Assembly: GCA_001969505.1 (NCBI GenBank) | Contig: LSSK01001191.1 | Span: 1 to 15,039 of the forward strand | Direction: 5' to 3' | DNA length: 15,039 nucleotides | Origin: Zancudomyces culisetae | Lineage: Eukaryota > Kickxellomycota > Harpellomycetes > Harpellales > Legeriomycetaceae | Part shown: in pieces, positions 1-9,492 of the stretch | How the letters are laid out: each line of letters opens with the position of its first letter | Position numbering within the stretch: position 1 is the stretch's first letter | Program-made: the position numbers and the translations under genes | Notes under the pieces: generated by a model | The model's input: the letters and a program-made list of their open reading frames with translations, nothing else | The model's database searches: none | Told to the model about the DNA's origin: nothing

Positions 1-37
1 AGTAAAAATATTCTTTTATAATGGTACAAAAATATGG

Positions 38-3000
38 TTATAGTGTAGATGTGAAAATTATATTATTGATTCTACTAGAAATCAGATCAACATGGCTAGA
101 ATAATATGAATTTTGGTCATGGATATTGTTCTTGGCAACAGTTTTAGGGTCGCTGTGGCTTATGCTTTCCAGGATGTTATATAATAGCGCCTTGATATGT
201 TTCGGCGACTCACCGTTCCTTAGAGCCTACAGCGCAAACAAAAGAAAAATATGGTTATCAAAAAAATAATTACTTTGTGCTAATAAAAAATTGTTACTGG
301 ATACTTGAACAAAGCTTACAATCTCAGCGCATAACGAAATCATATTAATGCTCGAATTCAAAGAAATATTCCGGTTCTGCTGAAATAGTTGTATAGCAGC
401 GTGTCTCATCGCCATGTGCAAGTAGAAAAATGCAAGCTCTGGTCGGAAATCTACTTGGGTAGTTATTTATACAGAAGTTACACTTTACATTTAGGATAGA
501 ACCAATAAACATGCCATCCAAAGCACTGAAACATATTGTTAGCACTAAGACAGAAATATTACCTTTGAAATACCGCGAATATACCAAGTAGAGATCAGTG
601 AACAAATACTCCAAGTGATAGCCAATAATCAAAAACTTGAGTTCATGAAGCTCCTCAAAAACTCTGTGATCGTAGTTGACACCATCACCTTTTTTTACAA
701 TGTTTAATGTTTTGTTTTGTTTACGGATGCAATTGTTTCTTTCGCTCTACATAATCAAAACTCAAAGTTGAAAAAATAATATAAAATAGAATAATACCCA
801 AAAAAAAATGCAAATACTTAGTTGGTTTAATACTTACAATCTTTAAGCTGATTGCATCCAAACGAGCTTTTACATATATATGGTGCTGGTTTTCATCAAT
901 TGCCAACCTGCAGGTGGAGTCCAACTCAGAAATTATGTCAAATTCTTTCAGCTCAGAGCTGAGTTGATTGGGAAGCCTTTCCATGCTACTGTTAGTATGC
1001 AGAGATGCAAGTCTCGACATCAGTCTTACTCTGAAGCTATTTATATTTAAAACTCAAAGTTTGTTTGATTTTCAACAGTGAGTATCGTAGAGAGTTTATA
1101 TGATCATAGGTGTCAAGATTGAAAGGATGCTATTCAAATACCTTTGTATATAAAGCAAGCACGTGTGATTATGTTGTTCGTTGGCTACATTCATCGCTTC
1201 TTTCAAACTCTAATGTGTATAAGTGAATAAGTTGCAATGAGTTGAAGTAATGATTGGTAATATCGTTTGAACCATTTTAATACTTGCCCATAGTTTTCAA
1301 TATGGATTTCAAGAAAAGTCTCGTTTATGGTGTTAATTGTTGGTATTTTAGAATTGAAATATTGGTAATCTTACATTAAATGAGGTGATATAGAACCCGA
1401 AATTGTAATTCAAAATTGCAATATTCAGCAAGGCAAAGCAATAATGGTTCATTGTGCTGTCAAATTGTGATGCAGAAATCGGAGAATACACGGACTGGTG
1501 ATTACTGTTGGAGAGTCCGCCATTAAGAAGTGGATGAAAAAGGTCTGCTCGGTTGCACGAATCGTAATTGTTGCGAAAGTAGTAGTAATTCCCGAATATG
1601 TCTACCCGTGGCGATTCGTGTGCATTGAGTAAACTGTATTGTCTATCGTTTTCATTTTCATTTTCGTTATCAGCACCATTAGAATGAAAATTTGTAGCTC
1701 CATGCAGATAGTAGTTGCTATTTGCATTTATATCCAAATTCACAGCTAATCTTGGAGCCACAGTTATCAATCTTGACGAGTCATACAGCAAATGTAGGTA
1801 ATGCAACGCCTTCTCGTAATCCCGCTCATTTGCGTTATCGAGGAACTGTCGCAAATAACCATTATTTTTGTAATGCTCACGCATATTTTCCGGTATAAAG
1901 TGCTTTGTGTTACTTTTCGAAGCTAATGAGGTTAAAGTAAAGGTATATTGTTGGCTCAAAAATAGGAAAATGGTGTATAGTGAAAAATAAAAGGTGATAG
2001 CGGTTGTTTATCTTACCTGATTGCTGGTTATGAACGGGTTTGTTTGGAGTATCTATAGTCATTGTATAACCTACCGATCGTTCACAAACTTATCAGCACA
2101 ATATAGTGATAGAAAATGTACTAGTTAATATAAATGCTAAATAGGCCTAAATTAGTAGATATTTTTAATATGTAACTCACGAGAGTATTCAAAGAAAAAC
2201 GTAAACACACCTGCCATTGTATTTTTTAAGCGTTGATAATCGCTCAAAAACCGTTGAAAGCACTTTGTAATGCCAAAAAAATCAAGAAGATTAAATTGTA
2301 ATACTGAAATTCGGACAAATGTTCCAAATAAACTGCCCTTATCCTAATGGTTGTATGTATTTATATGTATTTATAATCATTAAGAAAGAAGTTATATCAA
2401 TCAGAAAAGGACAAATTTAACTATGGCTTAAGAAAAAAAAACACTTACCAATATCAAAAAAAAGTCAGGCTGCTCCTTTTCATCAAAAAGAACAGGTCTA
2501 TCTGACCCTTCTTCTTTGTCATCATCAATCTTTGGGTAGAACAGGCTATCTAGATCTATAGTTTGTTAATATTGATTAATTTCTTAGTCTTCCATGTTGC
2601 TGAAATTAAATCCGAACTTTTTATCGTATAATTCAGTATTACATTGAGAATAAAACCATATATAGTAAAATAAAAAATGTATATATGATAAAAATACATG
2701 GCACATCACTAAATAAAATACCTTTAAAGAACTCAATGAACATATCAACACAGTCAAGTCTTTCAAGCTATATGATAATGATAGTTATAGCTATAACGTC
2801 ACACAATTTTAATCAAAAGACCTCTAAATAAAATGTAGAGAAATAGAGCAAATAATAATATATACAAACAGGTCAGAAGTGGAGTAAAATTGGAATTGAA
2901 GTTCAGACTCGAGCAATACTTGTCAATTGTGTACACAAGCGATGTAAACTATTGTCTTATCTACGAAAAATTTACCTGTTCAAATATATACGTGGAAAAC

Positions 3001-3366
3001 GATGAATGAGGCTCGAGGAGTTCAAGAAATTCGTGCTCATGAAACAAGATATTGCTTTGAGTAGAGTTGTCCCTCTCGATTAAATCGTCATTTCCGTGGT
3101 CGTTTTCGCCCTCACTTTTGCTCTTACACACATTCTCTAGACCGTCTGACTTGTTCTATTGTGTTACAAGAATAGTTATACGTATGGTATCATGCTAGTA
3201 TTGAAAAGTGGGGAAAAATTACCGGAATGCTTACCAGGATATCAATTAGTAACAACGCCAGTTCAGTGTTAGAATCCGAAGCTTCCAGCTGTTGAGTGGC
3301 ATGTGTGCAGTAGACTGTTATTGCAGACAGCACAATAAGTGTTGAAATATCGAGTTTTTCATCCAT
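38..3366 (-). CDS. APC5: Anaphase-promoting complex subunit 5 homologue, about 12 exons
   Basis: APC5 is a TPR scaffold subunit of the APC/C ubiquitin ligase. My exon model (minus strand) is 3366-3235, 3155-2976, 2767-2722, 2555-2449, 2343-2211, 2052-2017, 1922-1375, 1209-1142, 985-838, 746-563, 450-320 and 226-38. It gives 1902 nt, 633 residues and no internal stop. The diagnostic match is the APC5 TPR hallmark split over exons 7 and 8 (residues about 371-412): FALLNIAILNYNFG, then SLKEAMNVANEQ and CLL, like the family pattern AALNLA.LH..FGHYQQAELALQEAIRIAQE...CL. Exon 5 (GSLFGTFVR...) fits the conserved SPLGLFLRR region, and exons 2-3 fit the N-terminal LD..FIEFFK helix. Yeast Apc5 is about 685 residues and human 755, so the length is plausible. 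Most donors are GTAAGN or GTAAAT; two are GTATTT. Exon 6, the start of exon 9 and the C-terminus (which may continue past position 1) are the least certain parts. Identity is an inference from motif recall. Confidence 0.78.
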
Positions 3367-3396
3367 AATAACTAAAACAGTCTATATTTTCTGTTC

Positions 3397-3455
3397 CTTT
3401 CCTCTTTCCTTTTTTCCCTCCCTCTTTTTTTCATTTTCATTCTGATTTTTTAATT
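3397..3455 (-). promoter_or_regulatory. Purine-rich tract upstream of APC5
   Basis: On the minus strand this is an almost unbroken A/G run starting about 30 bases before the APC5 ATG at 3366. Such purine/A-rich tracts are common in yeast promoters and 5' leaders, where they exclude nucleosomes. The 264-base gap 3367-3630 also has to contain the 3' end signals of CYK3, because both genes run on the minus strand. No clear TATA box was seen. Confidence 0.35.
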
Positions 3456-3630
3456 GGTACTTTATTACACAAAGTTTAGTAAAGTGAGCGAAAAATATCC
3501 ATCAATCATTTTGTTTATGGAAATGATAGGGTATTTTTGTTTATTGATTTTAAAGTTTGGTAAAAACAAATGTAAAGCAACACTGATTTAAAGCATAAAA
3601 GAAACACTAAATAACATAAAAAATAGAAAC

Positions 3631-6600
3631 TCAGCTACAATTATATAGCGCAATTGGAACCCATCCATCACTGTCGCTATGGCAGCATATTACCCAGAAT
3701 CCTCGTTCTCTAACAGTATAGGTAAGCGAATAGGTAAAGTCTGAAACGTTATATACAAACTTAATGGGATGGTTTGATGGGCTTTTCAGAAGAATCTTGT
3801 AGTGCTGGATAGTCGAGTTTGGTGATGGTTGTTTTTTGTGCTTTGATTTCGATGAATTACTGACGCCTTTATTTCCAACCCTACTGCCATTGCCATCGCC
3901 ATTGCCATCGCCACCACTACCATTAGAATTAGTATTATTACCAAGTGAGGGTGACGAAATTATTGATTCCACGGGCTTGACCACAAAGTTGACAATTTCA
4001 CCTATACTAAACTTATAATTCATCGGAGATTTTATGTAAAACTCTGTGGGGAAGAAATGGTTAACTAGTGTAAATCTACCCACACTAGTTGATAGCGCCG
4101 GCTGGCTGATGCTAGAACTGCTGCCATTTGTGTTTCCGTTTCCGTTACTAATGCTATTGCTAAGAGAGGCTATGGACCCATTGTGCTCCATTGGTGATTT
4201 GGGGCGTTTTCTCATTATACCGCTGGCATTACCAAGAGCATTTGATGTAGCTCTAGCAGCAGCAGCAGCGCGATGATGGAAGGGAATAATCGCCGCCAAC
4301 TCATAAGTCGCAGAGTTTGGTGCACCAATAACACGTGGCTGATATTCCAGCAGTGGATTGCTGAGGGCCGAAATACCATCAGAGGTAGTTGGGGTCTTGG
4401 AATTTATTGAATCGGCTGGGGATAGCGGATAAAGACTCGAATTGGTATCACTGTTCTGTTTGCTGGAATGTGAAGTCAAAAACGACATTGCACTCGAAGG
4501 TCTCTTAATGGTAAAATTCAATATAGATCTTTTTATGGAGGATTTGGTGCTGGAGGAGTCAGAGTTTCTGGAAGTGGGGGTCACGGAAAATGAAGATACC
4601 GAATTTGTGCGACGGTTGGGTCGTATTGATCCCTTTTGCTTGATTTGTTGCGAAGATAACAGAGTACTGTTGCGGTTGATGGAGTATGTGCCCTTGTTGT
4701 TATACAGGGTGTCGAAGGATTTCTTGTATTTTACAGATGTCTTTGTAGCTGAAGAAGAAAAAGAAAAGGGGAAAGAGGATGAAGATTGTGGCGGAGAGGA
4801 CAGCGAGCTAGGATTTGCTGAATCCATTTCAAGCAACAGTTCTTTTTGCTGCGCCTTAGACAAGTGACAGGGTCGCTTACCCACGTAGATTTTGATCAGC
4901 CCATAATGTTCACTGCGAATGACACTACCAACTAGCACTTTGGCCATGCGCTTATGGTTGATATTCATACATTGCACAAGTAGCGGGATCTTAGCCAAAA
5001 GATTGGTTTGGTTGAACGTTTTAGATGACGCATTTGCACCATATGCTTCTAGTTCTGCGTAAAAGCCAAAGGACTCGTCCTTGCAGCACATGACTAGCGG
5101 GAAAGTCTTGTCCGCCTCAAACTGCAAAATAAACGATGATCCAATGTTCAAAAATCGCAGCTGGGAGTTGAAATACCCTGAACGTACATATGGTAGTTCC
5201 CAAAATAGGTTGTACGGAAGCACTGGCTCGATGAACTGAAAATTAGTTGGATCAGATGGGTAGTGAGTGTAGATCAGTAGCCGCGGCGACACCAAAAAGA
5301 ACCAGTCATCACGCTCGTTGCGTGGGTTGTGTGGATGCGAAATGCTGGCACAGCAACAGCATACAAATCTGTATTCACCAGAAATACATACGGCATTCCA
5401 TGCGTGGTTGGGGTATTTGGGCTGGTAATTACCTACTATCAGACTGTCGGGGTGCGGCGCTGGCTGCTTTAGATACCCATGTACCACGTAACACTCAATT
5501 CCCAACGCTATACACATACTCTCAAACAAATATGCCATTCCTACTCCCCGTGATCGTCGCTTGCGAAATACTGTCTCGGGCAGTTCCAGCGCATGCAAGT
5601 GCATACGGTCCTCTACCATTCCCACATCTGCACTTGTGTCCAGCTGGATATGTGTTGTGATCCATATATACAATGCTCGCACCTGCTGCGCCACATTGTC
5701 CTTAAACGGCCGTCCCAAAATCTGCCGTGCCAACGCCTCGATCGATATCCGGCTGCTGCTATTTCCGCTATTCTGTGTATTGCTGGCCTGCCGTATCAAT
5801 GTATCTACTTTGCTCCAATCACTACTTTCTATCTGTGTCACTTTGCTCTGCGCTTTCACCACTGCTCTGGTCGCCTTGACTTCGGAAATCGCACCATTCA
5901 CACTTTGTCGCACCACACTAGTTTCTTCAAATTCGCTCCGCCTGTCCCTCATTAATACTTCTACATCTCCTGTATTTATCCCACTAATGGTCTTTGGTAT
6001 CGCTGATATTCCCTCTCCATCATCGGCCGCTGTCATCCTGATCATCTCGCTCGCATTTCCAACACCGCCACGCATCTCCATTGCTGATTGAGGTCGTGGC
6101 GGTAACATTGGTCTACCCAGACTACTTCCTGCTCTTACTGGTGCTCTAGGTTCCGGAAATGCCGATCCTACCGTCATCCCTGTCACAGGTATTGGTGTTG
6201 GTACTGTCATTGTTGCTGGTACTGACATTGGAGTAGACATTGGGGTTGATACTGATGACTGCACTTGCATTTGAGATGCCAAGCCATGTGCCTCTACTGG
6301 GTTGTGTTTGCCCTGATATATCATTGGTTGGCTTGGTCCTGGCATTTGCGGTGCTATTGTTCTGTTGGTACCATAACCCCTTGCCATTCTATTATTGACT
6401 GTACTCGTTCGGCTAATCCCATTGGTATTTTCATTGCCGTTGAACCTACCATACCCATCTACAACCGAACCTACCTGGCTACCTACCGCACTACCTGACC
6501 CCACTGTACCTCCATTCTCACCATAATACCCCATTGCACTTGCTCGAATACTATTGTGTATTGGTCCTTGGTTACTATACATTGAATGTGGTCTGCTATT

Positions 6601-9492
6601 TCCTACAAACGGTCTCCTTTGTGTATACCCTACTCCACCATTCTGAACATACCCTACCCCATTGGTATTGGTGCTATTGACTGTGTTGTTATTATACCCA
6701 GGAGGCCCAAATGGAGCTGGGGGTGCAAAGGTTGATTGTGTGTGCTGATATGGCTGTTGTAGGTGTCCTCCGTTCCCTGAAATAGGTTGCGGCTGCATAG
6801 AATGTTGTTGGATAGTTTGGGGCTGGATAAATGGTTGGTGGATAGAATGCTGTCTAATTGGGTGAGATTGAACAGCCTGTTGCTGATATTGGTTCCGCCT
6901 TGGTGGTGGCTTTGGCAATTCCTTCCTTCTCTGGGTTTGCATTGCTGAGGATGGCTGTCCCAGATTGCTGCTATTTGCTCTTTGAATTTCGTTTTTAATA
7001 AACTCCTTTGCACTATTCGCGTCATGTATTGCCGTTTGGCTTCCCACCTCATAAAGATAATTTGCCCCATCTCCATTTTTCTCGTGTTCCGCTACTTGAA
7101 CCTTGCTTGCTCGCATCGAAAACACATTCTCTCCGTAATTTGCACCATTTGCGCCGGAAATAGTCGCAGCAGCACTTCCAAAATCCATTTTTTCATCTAT
7201 CTTCACATTATTTTCTATAATAGGCTTTCCTTCCTTGATAACCATGCTATTATTCCGAAGTAGTGTGGCTAAATTACTGAGCGCAGGTTGTCTTGGCCCA
7301 ATTGGTCGTTTTTCTACTCTTTGTTTAACCACGATTTCGGCTGGTGCTACCTCTTCCCTTATCTGCCGTCCCTCATTTTCCGCTACTCTTATCTGATGTA
7401 CAGCTACTCCAGAAGTCGTGCTCGTTTTTGGTACCAAAGTACGCATAGATTTAGAATCCAGTGCTGCACTAAACTGTGTCTCTCGCCGTTTCTCTCGAGT
7501 TGTTCTCTTTGACTTCTGTGGGGTTTCACGTGCCTTATTCCTTTTCGCACGCGCTTGTTTCCTATTTATATTTAACTTGGTTCCAATTGACACGTCAGAA
7601 TCAGTTGTAAATCCACTAAGATTGTCACTGCTTGAATGTATATCCCCGTCTTCACTTCCCGATCCTTGACTTTCTTCATCTTCGCCTATCACACCGGTTT
7701 TGTTTTCTCTCTCGTTTTCGTTTTCACCTTCGTCGCTTATACACAGACTGTATCTTTCTTTCTGGTACCTTTCATTCAGGTTGCTTAGTGTTACATCCTG
7801 TCTCAACCCACTCTGATGCTTCTGTTTATTCCTATCCCTTTCAGCCCGAGTCCGAAGTATTCTTGTATAAAGCCCCTCAGGCTCGCTTGCTCTTTCTTCA
7901 CTGCCAATCTTGTTGATACTAGTACTACTATTACTGTTGCTGTGACTTTTTTTGATAACGTCACTATCACTGTCTCTGCTAGCCGTGGTGGAGGTCGTAC
8001 TTAGTACTGACTTGCTTTTGGAGCCACTTTTACTGTATCGAAGGCTATTTTCTCTAATCAATTCAATTGTGCTGTTACTTAGACTAGCCAACCGCAGTTT
8101 TGGCCTTGCATTACCCTCTATTTGTCCGACCGACCGGTTGAGCATGTCCGCTTTCAAATGTGCGCCAATAAGGGTTTTTGAACCGTTAATGTCAGCCATA
8201 TTTTTTTCCAGCTCAGATTTTCCCTGTTTTGTCCCGTAAGTGCTGTCAATTTTTGCCCCTCCAGCTTCTAGTGTAGGCAGCGTCTCAGTTTTTAGCCTTG
8301 TATCGCCTTTAAGTGTTAGTATAGCCTCATCAGGCTGATCAGGCTCATCAACCTCATCAACCTCATCAACCTCATCTATCCTTTTGTCCGGTTGAATAGC
8401 TATCTGCTTCTCTGAAACAGTTTGGGTTTCCCCTTTTTCTTTTTTTTCAGTTTCCACAATCTCGCCAATATTCTCTTCTTCCTCGACCTCACTCATGCTA
8501 TCTATATTACTTGTGCCTTTTGACTTTTCGTTGTCAGCTTTAGCGATCTCTTTGTCTAGGTCTGTGTAATCACCTAGTTCTTTATATCTCCTTACATACT
8601 CTTCAGCTGCTCGTCTAATTCCAGAGTCAATACTTGACTCTGTCTCTTCGCTCAAATATCCATATTTCCTGTCATTTTCGTCTGTTTCACAGTTGCTCTC
8701 TTGCTCACTTTCCTCTTCTTCTTCACTGCTACTGGATGGAATAATTTTTTCTCTACTAACGCCATACATTTCTTGCATATATACACTCTCTTTCTTGCTT
8801 TTGGCGTCACCAACTCCTTTGTTTATTGCTTCAAGAGGCCTCGTTGGGCTTTTTTCATTATCCACCGCGTTTTCTTGCTTGGTTCCTATATATTTTCCAT
8901 TTTTTGAGTACCATTCCGGATACTCTGCGTACTTCATTTGAATTTTAACGGGCATTTTTGGAGGCATTTCTAATACCTTCTTGTTGTGCTTTTCAATATC
9001 AGCAAAATGCAACAGTTGGCTTGCAAAATCTTGAAATTCATGCATTTCTGTCTCACTTTGCTCTAAATTTGTACTCTTGATTTCCCTTTTTACTGAGCCT
9101 GTATTCGAAATTACCGTAAATGTATGCATTTTCCCCGATGCATTTTTCACTCCGCTTGAAGACACCTCATACCCATCACCGCTTCCCTCTTTTATATGAG
9201 ATCCACTCCTGATCCCACCTCCACCATACAAATCCACCCCATTGGTATAGCTATCACCATTTTCATTTTTATAATACAGTTCTCGTAGTGTTTCTTCAGA
9301 AATCTCCGTTTCTTTTACAAGGCAGCTCGGAAAAAGACCATCTTCGTTTGTCCTTATCACTCGTCCTCTCCACCAATTGCTATCCACGTCATCCAACACC
9401 TCTATTATATCACCCTTTTCAAACGGCAAATCACCCCCCTCTCCTGTGATAAACCGATATGTTGCTTCTACAAATCTTGGCCTCTTTAACAT
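3631..9492 (-). CDS. CYK3: Cyk3-like cytokinesis protein: SH3 plus inactive transglutaminase-like domain
   Basis: Single frame, 1953 residues, ATG at 9492. Residues 7-60 form an SH3 domain (ATYRF, DLPFEKGD, WW at 40-41, GLFPS at 52-56). Residues about 70-1240 are low complexity: acidic, Ser-, Asn- and Gln/His/Pro-rich, with a class II SH3 ligand LPKPPPRR at 859-866. About 1245-1420 is the transglutaminase-core domain (ETVFRKRRSRGVGMAYLFES, ALGIECYVVHGYL, NHAWNAV). The extreme C-terminus (YTVRERGFWVI...GW) fits the Ig-like end of fungal Cyk3. Cyk3 acts at the bud neck or division site in primary septum formation with Inn1/Hof1-type partners (family knowledge). The catalytic Cys position is Gly1318, His1363 is kept and the Asp position lies in a Cys run (1378-1381), so it is predicted to be catalytically dead, as reported for fission yeast Cyk3. 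It is over twice the length of S. cerevisiae Cyk3 (about 885). No intron is needed. Confidence 0.88.
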   Translation of the reverse strand: MLKRPRFVEATYRFITGEGGDLPFEKGDIIEVLDDVDSNWWRGRVIRTNEDGLFPSCLVKETEISEETLRELYYKNENGDSYTNGVDLYGGGGIRSGSHIKEGSGDGYEVSSSGVKNASGKMHTFTVISNTGSVKREIKSTNLEQSETEMHEFQDFASQLLHFADIEKHNKKVLEMPPKMPVKIQMKYAEYPEWYSKNGKYIGTKQENAVDNEKSPTRPLEAINKGVGDAKSKKESVYMQEMYGVSREKIIPSSSSEEEEESEQESNCETDENDRKYGYLSEETESSIDSGIRRAAEEYVRRYKELGDYTDLDKEIAKADNEKSKGTSNIDSMSEVEEEENIGEIVETEKKEKGETQTVSEKQIAIQPDKRIDEVDEVDEVDEPDQPDEAILTLKGDTRLKTETLPTLEAGGAKIDSTYGTKQGKSELEKNMADINGSKTLIGAHLKADMLNRSVGQIEGNARPKLRLASLSNSTIELIRENSLRYSKSGSKSKSVLSTTSTTASRDSDSDVIKKSHSNSNSSTSINKIGSEERASEPEGLYTRILRTRAERDRNKQKHQSGLRQDVTLSNLNERYQKERYSLCISDEGENENERENKTGVIGEDEESQGSGSEDGDIHSSSDNLSGFTTDSDVSIGTKLNINRKQARAKRNKARETPQKSKRTTREKRRETQFSAALDSKSMRTLVPKTSTTSGVAVHQIRVAENEGRQIREEVAPAEIVVKQRVEKRPIGPRQPALSNLATLLRNNSMVIKEGKPIIENNVKIDEKMDFGSAAATISGANGANYGENVFSMRASKVQVAEHEKNGDGANYLYEVGSQTAIHDANSAKEFIKNEIQRANSSNLGQPSSAMQTQRRKELPKPPPRRNQYQQQAVQSHPIRQHSIHQPFIQPQTIQQHSMQPQPISGNGGHLQQPYQHTQSTFAPPAPFGPPGYNNNTVNSTNTNGVGYVQNGGVGYTQRRPFVGNSRPHSMYSNQGPIHNSIRASAMGYYGENGGTVGSGSAVGSQVGSVVDGYGRFNGNENTNGISRTSTVNNRMARGYGTNRTIAPQMPGPSQPMIYQGKHNPVEAHGLASQMQVQSSVSTPMSTPMSVPATMTVPTPIPVTGMTVGSAFPEPRAPVRAGSSLGRPMLPPRPQSAMEMRGGVGNASEMIRMTAADDGEGISAIPKTISGINTGDVEVLMRDRRSEFEETSVVRQSVNGAISEVKATRAVVKAQSKVTQIESSDWSKVDTLIRQASNTQNSGNSSSRISIEALARQILGRPFKDNVAQQVRALYIWITTHIQLDTSADVGMVEDRMHLHALELPETVFRKRRSRGVGMAYLFESMCIALGIECYVVHGYLKQPAPHPDSLIVGNYQPKYPNHAWNAVCISGEYRFVCCCCASISHPHNPRNERDDWFFLVSPRLLIYTHYPSDPTNFQFIEPVLPYNLFWELPYVRSGYFNSQLRFLNIGSSFILQFEADKTFPLVMCCKDESFGFYAELEAYGANASSKTFNQTNLLAKIPLLVQCMNINHKRMAKVLVGSVIRSEHYGLIKIYVGKRPCHLSKAQQKELLLEMDSANPSSLSSPPQSSSSFPFSFSSSATKTSVKYKKSFDTLYNNKGTYSINRNSTLLSSQQIKQKGSIRPNRRTNSVSSFSVTPTSRNSDSSSTKSSIKRSILNFTIKRPSSAMSFLTSHSSKQNSDTNSSLYPLSPADSINSKTPTTSDGISALSNPLLEYQPRVIGAPNSATYELAAIIPFHHRAAAAARATSNALGNASGIMRKRPKSPMEHNGSIASLSNSISNGNGNTNGSSSSISQPALSTSVGRFTLVNHFFPTEFYIKSPMNYKFSIGEIVNFVVKPVESIISSPSLGNNTNSNGSGGDGNGDGNGSRVGNKGVSNSSKSKHKKQPSPNSTIQHYKILLKSPSNHPIKFVYNVSDFTYSLTYTVRERGFWVICCHSDSDGWVPIALYNCS
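8326..8379 (-). repeat. 9-bp coding minisatellite in CYK3
   Basis: Six tandem 9-base units, three of them identical (ctcatcaac on the plus strand) and three diverged. They encode an acidic DEV/DEP-type triplet repeat in the disordered N-terminal half of the protein. The unit is a multiple of three, so changes in copy number would leave the frame intact. Confidence 0.85.

Noticed and set aside
345-632. A 95-codon stand-alone gene, and the 64-codon frame at 227-421
   Set aside because: Both are parts of APC5 exons 10 and 11 read on into introns.
1348-1959. A stand-alone 203-codon gene
   Set aside because: It starts only at TTG, and both ends run into splice sites; it is exon 7 of APC5 plus flanking intron sequence.
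2949-2975. A 27-base in-frame intron GTAAAT...CAATAG after APC5 exon 2
   Set aside because: Too short for a spliceosomal intron; a 208-base intron using the same donor and the acceptor ending at 2768 joins in phase and restores the conserved APC5 helix.
6654-7076. 140-codon minus-strand frame inside CYK3
   Set aside because: A shifted-frame shadow of the Gln/His/Pro-rich part of CYK3 on the same strand.
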